In this document: positions 8,434 to 16,403 of the stretch, piece after piece
How the letters are laid out: the number at the start of each line of letters is the position of its first letter
Position numbering within the stretch: position 1 is the stretch's first letter
Source of the DNA: Acidobacteriota bacterium
Lineage (GTDB): Bacteria; Acidobacteriota; Terriglobia; Terriglobales; Acidobacteriaceae
Direction: 5' to 3'
NCBI GenBank assembly: GCA_031296105.1
Contig: JARLGJ010000012.1
Coordinates: forward strand, 59,641-123,640
Length of the DNA: 64,000 bases
The notes under the pieces: model-generated
The model's input: the letters and a program-made list of their open reading frames with translations, nothing else
What the model was told of the DNA's origin: nothing
Database searches by the model: none
Made by a program: the position numbers and the translations under genes

Positions 8434-10674
8434 ATGAGTAAGAACGTGGACTTGAATCAGGAAGGCGTACAGGTCAAGAAATCGGCCTGTTATTTCTGCC
8501 ATCAAAACTGTGGCGTACTGGCATACGTCAAGGACAACAAGGTTCTCGCCATCGAAGGAGATCCCGAGTTTCCGACGAACCAGGGTGGGTTGTGTTGCCG
8601 CGGCAATGCCGCTCTGCTGCACCTCGATCATCCCGATCGCGTGAACTATCCGCTGAAGCGGGTGGGCAAACGGGGAGAGGGCAAGTGGGAGAAAATTCCC
8701 TGGCAGCAGGCGATTGATGAGATCGCGGCGCGCTTACAAGACATTAAACAGAAGTTCGGCCCCGAAGCTGTTGCCACCGCCGGTGGCACGCAGCGTACGG
8801 ATGATTGGGCGCGCCGCCGCTTCATGAATTACTTTGGCAGCCCCAATGGTTTCCATAACGCGCACCTCTGCTGGATTCCGACCTTCATGGTGGAGACGGC
8901 CATCTACGGCTGGTGTCCCTTCGATCTCGATATTGGCAACAGCCGCTGCCTGGTCCTCTGGGGCCAGAACCCCGGCGCCTCCGGTATGCCGGAGATGCAT
9001 CACATCAAGGAATTGCAGGACAAGGGCCTCAAGGTCATCGTCATCGATCCCCGCTTTACCGAGACGGCGGCGAAGGCCGATCTCTGGTTGCCCCTGCGTC
9101 CCGGCTCGGACCTCGCGCTGGCTTTGTCCTGGCTGCACGTCATCATCTACGAAGGCATGGCCGACGATGACTTCCTCACCAACTGGTGCACCGGTTACGA
9201 GGAACTCGCCGCGCACGTCGTGGACTTCTCGCCCGAGTGGGCCGCTCCTCTGACCTGGCTGACGCCCGAGCAGATCCGCGCCGGCGCCGTGATGTACGCC
9301 ACCAACAAGCCCGGCAACATTCAGTGGGGAACTTCGGTCGATCAGATCGGCCGTCCCGCCGGAGCCACCATGCACGCCCGCGCGCTGCTGCGCGCCGTCA
9401 CCGGCAACCTGGACTTGCCCGGCGGCGACCTGCTCACCGGCCCCAGCAAGGACTTCATCACCGACGAGGAGATGGAGGCCAACGATGTGCTGACCGCCGG
9501 GCAGAAGGCAAAGCAACTCGGCTCCGACAAGTTCAAGATGGTCACCTGGCCCGGCTATCAGCGCATTGCCGACCTGACCAAGAAGTTCTGGGGCAAGGCG
9601 CCCACCGCCGAGTGGATGTGCGAGGCGCATCCGCCGTCAGTCTTCCGCGCCATCATCTCCGGCGAGCCTTATCCGGTGAAGGCCCTTTTGGTGAGCGCCA
9701 CCAATCCCATCTCGTCCTACGGCGAAACCAAGCTGGTGATGGAAGCTCTCCGCAAGGTGGACTTCATGATCGCCCACGACTACTGGATGACACCGACCGC
9801 TTCGCTGGCCGATTACGTGATCCCCTCGGCCGGAGCCCTCGAGCGCCCGACGATCACCAGCTCCTACGGCTGCGCTGATTTCCTGCTGGCCTCGCAGCGC
9901 GCCATTCAGCCCATGTATGGGCGCCGCAACGATTACAACTTCTGGCGCGATCTCGGCCTAGCCTGCGGACAGCAGGGCAACTGGCCCTGGGAGACCGTCG
10001 AAGACGCTTACTTCGACAAGATCAAGGGCCTCGGCTACGACGCCAAGACCTACGACGAGTTCGTCGAGAATCAGCGCTTCCACTTCCCGGAGCGCGAGTA
10101 CTCCAAGTACAAGGAGCGCGGCTTTGCCACGCCCTCCGGCAAGGTGGAGCTTTACTCCTCGGTGCTGGAAGAGCTTGGCTATCCGCCGCTGCCGCAGTAC
10201 GTTGGCCCCACCGAGAACGAGATTGACAATCCCGAGCTGGCCGAGAAGTTTCCCCTGGTGCTTACCACGGGCGGCGGATTCATGCCCTTCCATCACTCGG
10301 AGCACTTCCAGATCACGCCGCTGCGTTATCTGAACCACTCGCCCTACATGGACATCAATCCCGAGACGGCCGCCAAGCTCTCCATCCAGGATGGCGACTG
10401 GGTCTGGATCGAAACCGCCCGCGGACGCATCCGCCAAAAGGCCAACCTCACTCCGGGCATCGATCCCCGCGTGGTCTTCACCCAGCGCGGCTGGTGGTAT
10501 CCCGAGCGCGACATGCGTGACCCCGTCCTCGGCGGCTGTATGGAATCGAACGCCAATGTTTTAACGACCACTGCGGATGTTGATTGTGATCCCTTCAGCG
10601 GAGCCTGGGCGAATCGCGGTCTTATGTGCCGGGTCTATAAGGCCGAACAAGCGGCCGAAAAGGAGGTATGCTGA
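8434..10674 (+). CDS. Molybdopterin (bis-MGD) oxidoreductase catalytic subunit, acetylene-hydratase/PsrA-like clade
   Basis: 746 residues. N-terminal [4Fe-4S] ligands Cys19, Cys22 and Cys26 (CYFCHQNC) with Cys54/55 in GGLCCRG; then PLKRVGKRGEGKWEKIPW, typical of the DMSO-reductase superfamily. The likely Mo/W ligand is Cys146 (HLCWIP), aligning by position with Cys141 of acetylene hydratase and the cysteine of PsrA/PhsA. FATPSGKVELYSS and the C-terminal GDWVWIETARGRIRQK belong to the molybdopterin-dinucleotide-binding domain. There is no Tat signal, so the subunit should stay in the cytoplasm even though its partners are a four-cluster ferredoxin and an NrfD-type membrane protein. The reaction is unknown; similarity does not separate reductase, dehydroxylase, hydroxylase or hydratase chemistry. 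Confidence 0.9.
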   Translation: MSKNVDLNQEGVQVKKSACYFCHQNCGVLAYVKDNKVLAIEGDPEFPTNQGGLCCRGNAALLHLDHPDRVNYPLKRVGKRGEGKWEKIPWQQAIDEIAARLQDIKQKFGPEAVATAGGTQRTDDWARRRFMNYFGSPNGFHNAHLCWIPTFMVETAIYGWCPFDLDIGNSRCLVLWGQNPGASGMPEMHHIKELQDKGLKVIVIDPRFTETAAKADLWLPLRPGSDLALALSWLHVIIYEGMADDDFLTNWCTGYEELAAHVVDFSPEWAAPLTWLTPEQIRAGAVMYATNKPGNIQWGTSVDQIGRPAGATMHARALLRAVTGNLDLPGGDLLTGPSKDFITDEEMEANDVLTAGQKAKQLGSDKFKMVTWPGYQRIADLTKKFWGKAPTAEWMCEAHPPSVFRAIISGEPYPVKALLVSATNPISSYGETKLVMEALRKVDFMIAHDYWMTPTASLADYVIPSAGALERPTITSSYGCADFLLASQRAIQPMYGRRNDYNFWRDLGLACGQQGNWPWETVEDAYFDKIKGLGYDAKTYDEFVENQRFHFPEREYSKYKERGFATPSGKVELYSSVLEELGYPPLPQYVGPTENEIDNPELAEKFPLVLTTGGGFMPFHHSEHFQITPLRYLNHSPYMDINPETAAKLSIQDGDWVWIETARGRIRQKANLTPGIDPRVVFTQRGWWYPERDMRDPVLGGCMESNANVLTTTADVDCDPFSGAWANRGLMCRVYKAEQAAEKEVC

Positions 10675-10675
10675 C

Positions 10676-11218
10676 GTGCCCCGCTACGCGATGGTCATTG
10701 ACACGAGACGTTGTATCGGCTGCCACTCCTGCACGGCTGCGTGCAAGATTCACAACGAACTACCGGACGATATGGTGTACAACCCGGTAACTACCGTCGG
10801 GCCGGTGGGGATCTTCCCCAACCTGAGCCTGAGCTTCCTGCCGCTGCTCTGCATGCACTGCGACAATCCGCCCTGCGTGGATGCCTGCCCGACCCAGGCT
10901 TCGCAGCAGAGAGAGGATGGCGTCGTCTTCGTGGAAGACTCCAAGTGCGTCGGCTGCCTGTCCTGCATCATGGCCTGCCCGTACGGAGCACGCCACCATA
11001 ACCATGCCACCGGAACCGTTGCCAAGTGCGATTTCTGTAAGCATCGCCTGGCCATCGGCAAGCTGCCGCACTGCGTTGCCACCTGTCACCAGAAGGCAAG
11101 AATCTTCGGCGACCTCGAGGATCCGGAGAGCGAAGTCAGCAAGCTGGTCAATGGCAACCGGACTGTCCGTCTTCTCAGCGAGCTGGATACTCAGCCTAGC
11201 GTTTTCTATATCTATTGA
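10676..11218 (+). CDS. Four-cluster [4Fe-4S] ferredoxin subunit (DmsB/PsrB/NrfC-like)
   Basis: 180 residues. Sixteen cysteines fall in four groups: CIGCHSCTAAC (13-23), CMHCDNPPCVDAC (59-71), CVGCLSCIMAC (91-101) and CDFCKHRL...HCVATC (118-137), the DmsB/PsrB layout. The start is GTG 10676 because AGGAGG lies at 10661-10666; a longer in-frame start at 10577 lies deep inside the catalytic gene. It follows the catalytic subunit stop by one base. Expected role: electron transfer between the molybdoenzyme and the membrane subunit encoded next, on the cytoplasmic face given the lack of export signals. Confidence 0.93.
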   Translation: MPRYAMVIDTRRCIGCHSCTAACKIHNELPDDMVYNPVTTVGPVGIFPNLSLSFLPLLCMHCDNPPCVDACPTQASQQREDGVVFVEDSKCVGCLSCIMACPYGARHHNHATGTVAKCDFCKHRLAIGKLPHCVATCHQKARIFGDLEDPESEVSKLVNGNRTVRLLSELDTQPSVFYIY

Positions 11219-11243
11219 TTCGGGTCGTGGAGGCACCAAGCCA

Positions 11244-12197
11244 ATGAGCAACAAACATCAATCCTGGGGCTGGATGCTGGCAGTGGATTTCTTCTTTGCC
11301 GGTGCGGGAGGCGGAATGCTCGTGCTCGCCGCTCTCGTCGAACTCTTCGGCAACAGCCGCATGTCTCTGGCGGGAAATCTGCTGGGGCCCGCGTTCATGT
11401 GTATCGGATGTATCTTCCTGATCTTTGAACTCGGCAAGCCTTTCCGCGCCTGGCGCGTGTTCATGAATCCCAAGGCCATCCTCACCGTTGGCGCCTGGAC
11501 CATGTCCGTCGCCATCGCTACGGCCTTTGTTTACGCCGCCATGGCGCTGCCCGCCAAGGCTTTCCCCCTCAACCTGCTGCCATTTGATCCTATTGTTTGG
11601 CGCGACTGGGTCTGGGCCGGAAAGCTGCTCGCGGTCGTCAACCTCATCACCGGCCTCGTCGTGGCCACCTATCCCGGAGTCCTGCTCGGCCGCCTCAAGG
11701 GGCGTCCGTTCTGGACCGGGCCTGGAATCATGGCCCTGTTCCTGCTCTCCTCGCTGGTCACCGGCACCGCCGCGCACTACCTCTGCGGCTTCGTCACCGA
11801 AGCTCCGTCCGTGGTCGTGTGGAATGCCTTGCCCGGCGTGTTCGCCTTGCTGCTCATGTTCCAGTTAGTGCTGTGGATTGGCTACCTCTGGATCAAGCAG
11901 AGCGGCGCGACGGAAAACGAAGCCGCCGCCGCCAGGCGCTGGACGAGCGGCGACCGTTCCCTGGCCGGCAAGGGTGCTTTCCTGTTCCTGGGAACGCTCG
12001 TGCCCCTGGTGCTGGCCTTGCTGCCGAATCCGGCGGCCCAGGCCGTGGCTGCCGCGCTGGTGCTCTTCGGCGGTGTCACCATGCGCCTGCTGGTCATTAA
12101 GAGCGGCGATGACCGCACTTATCTCCCCGGCGAGAAGCGCTACAACCTGCGCCTTCCCAACGGGGACGAAGCGTTCCTTCACAAGAGCGCGCACTAA
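11244..12197 (+). CDS. NrfD/PsrC-type polytopic membrane subunit
   Basis: 317 residues with about eight hydrophobic segments. The segment FELGKPFRAWRVFMNPKAILTVGAW after the second helix matches the NrfD/PsrC family (usual D/ELGRPxRxWxxxxNP). These proteins exchange electrons with the quinone pool. The start ATG 11244 (MSNKHQSWGW) is the first with a purine-rich site (CGTGGAGG) and a membrane-protein-like N-terminus; the frame is open further upstream but overlaps the ferredoxin gene. With the two preceding genes it forms an ABC-type quinone-linked complex whose catalytic side would face the cytoplasm. Confidence 0.88.
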   Translation: MSNKHQSWGWMLAVDFFFAGAGGGMLVLAALVELFGNSRMSLAGNLLGPAFMCIGCIFLIFELGKPFRAWRVFMNPKAILTVGAWTMSVAIATAFVYAAMALPAKAFPLNLLPFDPIVWRDWVWAGKLLAVVNLITGLVVATYPGVLLGRLKGRPFWTGPGIMALFLLSSLVTGTAAHYLCGFVTEAPSVVVWNALPGVFALLLMFQLVLWIGYLWIKQSGATENEAAAARRWTSGDRSLAGKGAFLFLGTLVPLVLALLPNPAAQAVAAALVLFGGVTMRLLVIKSGDDRTYLPGEKRYNLRLPNGDEAFLHKSAH

Positions 12198-12206
12198 CCG
12201 CCGCCA

Positions 12207-12350
12207 GGGAGACTCTGATCAAGTCGGAAGCTGTCAGGATGCTGTTTCGCCGGCTGCGGAAAAACTTGATCGGAGATGCTTTTGTCAGGGCACGGCTTCA
12301 GCCGTGCCGTAAAGGCCGCGAGAATTCAAGAGCTTTAGCCCCCGAGGAAA
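12207..12350. repeat. Interspersed palindromic repeat family R1, copy a (divergent)
   Basis: Begins GAGACTCTGATCAAG, as in the copies at 32811 and 60691, and contains GGCACGGCTTCAGCCGTGCC (12289-12308). It fills most of the 12198-12512 intergenic stretch, in which no gene or sigma-54 match was found. Confidence 0.75.
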
Positions 12351-12512
12351 TCTTGCTTGTGGACTTAATCAGAGATTCCTTGGCCGGTGTGCGCGTACCA
12401 CGTAATTACTGAACAAGGGCCGGCAACAGAACGGCTCATAACAGAACGGCAAACAATTAGGAAGGGAATTGCATCGGGTTGACGCAAGCCAGCTCCGGCG
12501 AAAGGCGCGGAA

Positions 12513-13853
12513 ATGTCGAATCAGGGGACGGTAGATAGGCCGCTAACGGTTTCTCCCAATGGGACAGCGGGCGTTTCTTCCTCCGGCGACACCATGGCCA
12601 TCGTCGCTGTTGCCCTGGCTGGAGTTGGCGCGTTCCTCCATGTGTACGCCCCGCAACCTCTTCTGCCGCTCTTCGAGCAGATCTTCCACGCTACCAAGGC
12701 CGAGGTCGGCCGGACCATCAGCTCCACCGCCCTCGGCGTCGCCGTCAGCGCTCCCCTCTGGGGAGCCTTGGCCGAGCGTGTTGGCCGCCGCCGCGTCATC
12801 ATCCTCGCCAATTTCCTGCTGGCCATCCCCACCATCCTCGCCGCTACCTCTGGCAGCCTGGGGCAGCTCGTCTTCTGGCGATTCCTGCAAGGCCTGGTGG
12901 TGCCCGGAATCTTCGCCGTCACCATCGCCTATGTCACCGAGGAGTGGCCGCGCACCCGCGCTCCTCAGGTGCTCTCCTTTTACGTCAGCGGAACCGTGCT
13001 GGGCGGTGTGCTGGGCCGCGCCGTAATTGGCATCGCCGCCGTGCATCACCTGCTCCCCTTCGTGCAGCCAAACTGGCGCAACGGCTTTGTCGCCATCGGT
13101 CTCTTCGATCTCTTCTTCGGCTTCGTCCTCTTGCGCTGGTTGCCGCGTGATTCTCCCTTGCCCGCCAACGCGGACCGCGGCTCCAACCTCATGCGCCACT
13201 TCCGCAATCCGCAGTTGATCTCCGTCTTCGCCGTCGGATTCAACGTGCTCTTCACCCTGGTTGCGGCCTTCAGCTACGTCACCTTTTACCTGGTGGCTCC
13301 GCCCTTCAGCCTCACGGCCACCATGCTCAGCGCCACCTTCTGCGTGTACCTGGTTGGCCTCATCGTCACGCCTCTGGGAGGCATGTGGATCTCCCGCGTC
13401 GGTTCGCGCCGCGCGCTGGTCGTGGCCATTTCCACTGGCGTCGCCGGAATCCTGATGACCTTGGTTCCGCATATTGCCGTGGTTCTTCTCGGCCTGGCCA
13501 TCTGCTGCTCCGGAGTCTTTGTCTGCCAGTCTGCCTCCACCAGCTATATCCAGCGCGTCGCGCAGTCCGGTGGACGCGCCTCCGCCGCTGGTCTCTACGT
13601 CATGTTCTATTACGCCGGCGGCAGCGTCGGCGGAATTCTACCCGGTATTTTGTGGCGCTACGGCCAGTGGAAGGCCTGTGTGGCGTTGATTGTTTTTGTG
13701 CAGGTGCTCTCCCTGACGATTGCCGCCAGTTGCTGGAAAGGGAGGGAATCTCCCGCCGGCGCCGAGGCGCGCAAGTCGCCGGATGTACTCAATGCTTTAC
13801 CCAGCTCCATCGCATTACAGGAATTGCAGGAAGCTCCAATCAGCAGGTCGTAA
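12513..13853 (+). CDS. MFS transporter (YnfM-like, 12 TM)
   Basis: 446 residues with about 12 transmembrane segments. The loop between TM2 and TM3, GALAERVGRRRVIILANF, is the classical MFS motif (G-x-L-a-D-r-x-G-r-k/r). VYAPQPLLPLFEQIFHATKAEVGRTISS matches the YnfM branch of drug/metabolite exporters. It lies downstream of the NrfD subunit on the same strand, separated by a palindromic repeat and no sigma-54 site, so co-transcription is uncertain. It could import or export a substrate of the neighbouring molybdoenzyme; this is inference from position only. Confidence 0.88.
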   Translation: MSNQGTVDRPLTVSPNGTAGVSSSGDTMAIVAVALAGVGAFLHVYAPQPLLPLFEQIFHATKAEVGRTISSTALGVAVSAPLWGALAERVGRRRVIILANFLLAIPTILAATSGSLGQLVFWRFLQGLVVPGIFAVTIAYVTEEWPRTRAPQVLSFYVSGTVLGGVLGRAVIGIAAVHHLLPFVQPNWRNGFVAIGLFDLFFGFVLLRWLPRDSPLPANADRGSNLMRHFRNPQLISVFAVGFNVLFTLVAAFSYVTFYLVAPPFSLTATMLSATFCVYLVGLIVTPLGGMWISRVGSRRALVVAISTGVAGILMTLVPHIAVVLLGLAICCSGVFVCQSASTSYIQRVAQSGGRASAAGLYVMFYYAGGSVGGILPGILWRYGQWKACVALIVFVQVLSLTIAASCWKGRESPAGAEARKSPDVLNALPSSIALQELQEAPISRS

Positions 13854-13966
13854 AGTCGGCAGCACCCATTTTTATGCGTTGCCTCGATTGTTGAGGAAAC
13901 GTTGAGCCGCGGTCCTTCACCGGACCGAGCTCCCGGTCTTCTTATCTAATAAACAAGGAGTTACAT

Positions 13967-14668
13967 GTGACCACAGTTGACAGTATGGCACCCGTCGCCG
14001 ATCGCAAGACGAGCGCCTCGCAGGGGCAGGGTGGCCCGAACAAGGGGCTCAAGCTCACCGACCTCTGCGGAGTGATCTACCTGGCAGGCATTTCAGCCAT
14101 CATTTTCCTCAACGTTCAAACGGTGATGGCGCTGACCAAGGCCCACCCACTGCCCATGAGCTTCATCAAGTTCGCCCTGCTGGCGACCTTCGGTGAGTGC
14201 CTGAAGACCCGCATCGACACCGGTGGCTGGTTTCCCAAGAGGCTCTTGCTGCGCGCCTGCAGTTGGGGCGTCTTTGGCATGTGGATCTCGCTCTGCTTTC
14301 CCTTCATGGTTGGCGGTGTCGATGAGCTGATCAAAGTCGGTGAATGGCCGGCGCAGTTCAAGGTGGTCTCGCTTGTGCTGTGGCTGAATTATCTGGGCGG
14401 CTATGCCTTCTTTATGATGCTCACCCACTACTGGGCGGACAGCATGATTGCCCGCGGACCCATGTGGCCTTGGGCGGTTTTCGGCAACCCGGGCTCGGCC
14501 CGCTGGTGCAAAATTGTCTGGTGCGCCATCACCTTCTTCTGGAATCCCGTGCACATCGTCACCTTCTCGCTGCCGCCGATCTGGCGCACCCTCTGGGCCG
14601 CCTACGTCAGCATGGCCTTCGGACTCATCCTGTCCTTCGCCGCGGGCCGCAAGACCTCGCAGGCCTGA
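13967..14668 (+). CDS. Uncharacterised polytopic membrane protein
   Basis: 233 residues starting at GTG 13967, with AAGGAG at 13955-13960 (the ATG at 13965 is out of frame). The protein has five or six hydrophobic stretches after a short charged N-terminus. KFALLATFGECLKTRIDTGGWFPKRLLLR is a long conserved-looking loop, and a tryptophan-rich part (MWPWAVFGNPGSARWCKIVW) follows. I do not recognise the family with certainty; a distant resemblance to Mpv17/PMP22-type bacterial membrane proteins is possible. It follows the MFS gene by 113 bp and ends at a strong terminator, so the trio, MFS and this gene may form one transcription unit. Confidence 0.7.
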   Translation: MTTVDSMAPVADRKTSASQGQGGPNKGLKLTDLCGVIYLAGISAIIFLNVQTVMALTKAHPLPMSFIKFALLATFGECLKTRIDTGGWFPKRLLLRACSWGVFGMWISLCFPFMVGGVDELIKVGEWPAQFKVVSLVLWLNYLGGYAFFMMLTHYWADSMIARGPMWPWAVFGNPGSARWCKIVWCAITFFWNPVHIVTFSLPPIWRTLWAAYVSMAFGLILSFAAGRKTSQA

Positions 14669-14690
14669 TCCGTCGTCAGTCACAGACCTA

Positions 14691-14719
14691 CGCGCCAGCT
14701 TCGGCTGGTGCGTTTTTTT
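14691..14719 (+). terminator. Rho-independent terminator
   Basis: Stem CGCGCCAGC/GCTGGTGCG with loop TTCG, followed by TTTTTTT; 22 bp after the membrane-protein gene. Confidence 0.9.
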
Positions 14720-14721
14720 GT

Positions 14722-14920
14722 GTGCCCCAGGTTCGTGAGCGTAGCGAGCTAACCTGGGAAAACGTGTGTCATCCTGAGGCGAGGCCGAAGAACCCCAGCA
14801 CAGTGGGCATCGAGGGTGCAGCCCCAGGTCACCAACCACCCAACTTCGTAGTTCGTGCTTTGTATTCAAGCCCCGCAGTTGGGCTTGAGTGGGAAACGCC
14901 CACCCTCTCCGCAGGACACA
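14722..14920. repeat. Short palindromic repeats (families R2 and R3) between convergent genes
   Basis: CCCAGGTT...AACCTGGG (14726-14758) is repeat type R3, also at 32783 and 51667/51730. TTCAAGCCCCGCAGTTGGGC followed by TTGAGTGGGAA (14863-14893) is type R2, also at 32740 and 34831. No gene is visible here. Confidence 0.6.
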
Positions 14921-14962
14921 AAAAACGGCGGACGGGAGTTGCGTCCCATCCGCCGTTCTTTT
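14920..14962 (-). terminator. Rho-independent terminator of moaA
   Basis: AACGGCGGACGGGA (14924-14937) pairs with TCCCATCCGCCGTT (14944-14957). On the minus strand it is followed by a run of T; it lies 17 bp after the moaA stop codon. Confidence 0.85.
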
Positions 14963-14978
14963 GTTGCACTCCAAGGAT

Positions 14979-15989
14979 TTACCCGCCGATCTGGCTCATC
15001 GCGAACGAGCTATTCATCGACAGTGGAGCAACCTTGCCGGCCATGTAATGCTGGAAGGCCCAATCCGCGTCCAAATCCTTCAGCGTCTCCAGTGCTTGCT
15101 GTAAGTCAAAGGTCGCGGGATCCATCAGGCAGCGGCGCAGCCTTCCCCGCGCGTCCATGCGCAGGCGTTCGCAGCGCGAGCAGAAGGGATGCGAGCGCGG
15201 CGTAATCCATCCCACGTTCACCAGCGCGCCGTGCCAGTTCACCAGCGTGGAGCGCGCCGGCGCCGGACTCTGTTCCTTCAGCGTCGTCACCTCCGCACCC
15301 AGGTGGCGGCAAACCTCGTCCACCGGGATGTATTCGGACTCGCACCAAGCCTGCTCGGTGCCCATCTGCATCAGCTCGATGAAGCGAATCTCAAAGCCCT
15401 TGGTGGCCGCGTAGTCCAGCAGACGCGGCACCTCCTGCTTCCACGTCGAGCGCTGCAGCACCGCGTTCAGCTTGATCGGCGTCAGTCCGGCCGCCACGGC
15501 CGCATCAATGCCGGCCAGGGTGCGCTCCAGGTTTCCGCCGCGGGTGATCTGCGCAAACGCGTCATTGTCGAGCGAGTCCAGCGAAATGTTCACTCGCTTC
15601 AGGCCCGCGGCCTTTAGCGCAAAGGCCTTGCGTTCCAGCAGAGATGCATTCGTCGTCAGTGAAACTTCGCGAATGCCGGGAAATGACGCCAGGCTGGCAA
15701 TCAACCGATCGATTCCTTGCCGTACCAGCGGTTCGCCGCCCGTCAGCCGCACGCGTTCAATGCCTGCGTGCAGTATCAGCCACTTCACCATCCGTTCCAG
15801 GCTTTCCAGAGGCAACAACCCGGAGTGCGGCAGTTTGGGCACGCCGGCGGCCGGCATGCAGTAGCGGCATCGGAAATTACATAGGTCCGTTACAGAAAGC
15901 CGCAGAAGACGCAATCGCGGCATAATGTACGGCCGGGGACTTTGTTCAAGAGAGTCTGCCGTACGATGAGATAACTGTACGTATTGCAT
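14979..15989 (-). CDS. moaA: GTP 3',8-cyclase MoaA (molybdenum cofactor biosynthesis)
   Basis: 336 residues. Radical SAM enzyme for the first step of molybdopterin synthesis (GTP to 3',8-cyclo-7,8-dihydro-GTP). The N-terminal cluster motif is CNFRCRYC after LRLSVTDL; RVRLTGGEPLVRQG is the SAM-binding GGEP motif; the second cluster site CSRCERLR...RRCL and the C-terminal Gly-Gly (SQIGG) needed for activity are present. The start ATG 15989 has AAAGGAG 10 bases upstream. A sigma-54 promoter match at 16181-16199 and a structured leader precede it. No other moa/moe genes lie here, so this copy appears to boost cofactor supply when the adjacent molybdoenzymes are induced. Confidence 0.94.
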   Translation of the reverse strand: MQYVQLSHRTADSLEQSPRPYIMPRLRLLRLSVTDLCNFRCRYCMPAAGVPKLPHSGLLPLESLERMVKWLILHAGIERVRLTGGEPLVRQGIDRLIASLASFPGIREVSLTTNASLLERKAFALKAAGLKRVNISLDSLDNDAFAQITRGGNLERTLAGIDAAVAAGLTPIKLNAVLQRSTWKQEVPRLLDYAATKGFEIRFIELMQMGTEQAWCESEYIPVDEVCRHLGAEVTTLKEQSPAPARSTLVNWHGALVNVGWITPRSHPFCSRCERLRMDARGRLRRCLMDPATFDLQQALETLKDLDADWAFQHYMAGKVAPLSMNSSFAMSQIGG

Positions 15990-16000
15990 GGATCCCTTGT

Positions 16001-16090
16001 CTCCTTTCCAAACTGGGGAGGTGGCGCCGTTTCCGCCGCAACCCTCGTACCGGAATCCTTACAGAACCCCGGTCACCGTCGAGGCACCAT
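16001..16090 (-). promoter_or_regulatory. Structured 5' leader of moaA (possible cofactor-responsive RNA)
   Basis: In the ~180-base leader between the sigma-54 site and moaA, CCTCG (16080-16084) plus ACCGG (16069-16073) can pair with CCGGT (16049-16053) plus CGAGG (16043-16047), and GGTG (16085-16088) with CACC (16020-16023). CTCC (16017-16020) can pair with the GGAG of the ribosome site (16001-16004). This could mask translation. Similarity to the known Moco riboswitch was not established. Confidence 0.4.
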
Positions 16091-16180
16091 GGACGCACCG
16101 TGCGTCTTTAGGCGTTCTCGATCGAAGACATTCAGTTTCAGGTGCTCGGCACCCTACCAACTGCGAGTGTCGGAATTATA

Positions 16181-16199
16181 TATGCACGCGACATGCCAA
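16181..16199 (-). promoter_or_regulatory. Sigma-54 promoter for moaA
   Basis: Minus-strand TTGGCATGTCGCGTGCATA has GG and GC separated by 10 bases. The start of transcription would be near 16172. Confidence 0.75.
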
Positions 16200-16358
16200 T
16201 TTGCAGAGGGAGAAAAGCTGGAGTGCAATCGTTATCGTGGCGGAAGAATGGCGGGGCAAATCAAGGTAGGGCGTGTGGAATCAGCGGAATACTGCAATCT
16301 GAGCTTGGCGCGGGAACTGTTCGCCTTCCACAACTCCCGCGCCACATTCTCGGGGACA

Positions 16359-16397
16359 CGTCTTATTTTGCGACCGTCCCAGACGTGAGACGTCTCA
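16359..16397. promoter_or_regulatory. Likely activator-binding region upstream of moaA
   Basis: Contains CGTCTTATTTTG (16359-16370), the reverse complement of CAAAATAAGACG shared with 17502-17513, and the perfect palindrome TGAGACGTCTCA (16386-16397). It lies 160-200 bp upstream of the moaA sigma-54 site, immediately after the end of the DUF2064 gene. Confidence 0.55.
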
Positions 16398-16403
16398 ATT
16401 TGT

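Noticed and set aside
12543..13472. Minus-strand Glu/Gly/Asp-rich frame opposite the MFS transporter
   Set aside because: Complement of hydrophobic codons; no domain or start signal.
16001..16090. Cobalamin riboswitch in front of moaA
   Set aside because: No B12-box-like sequence; the structure noted is different and only tentatively regulatory.
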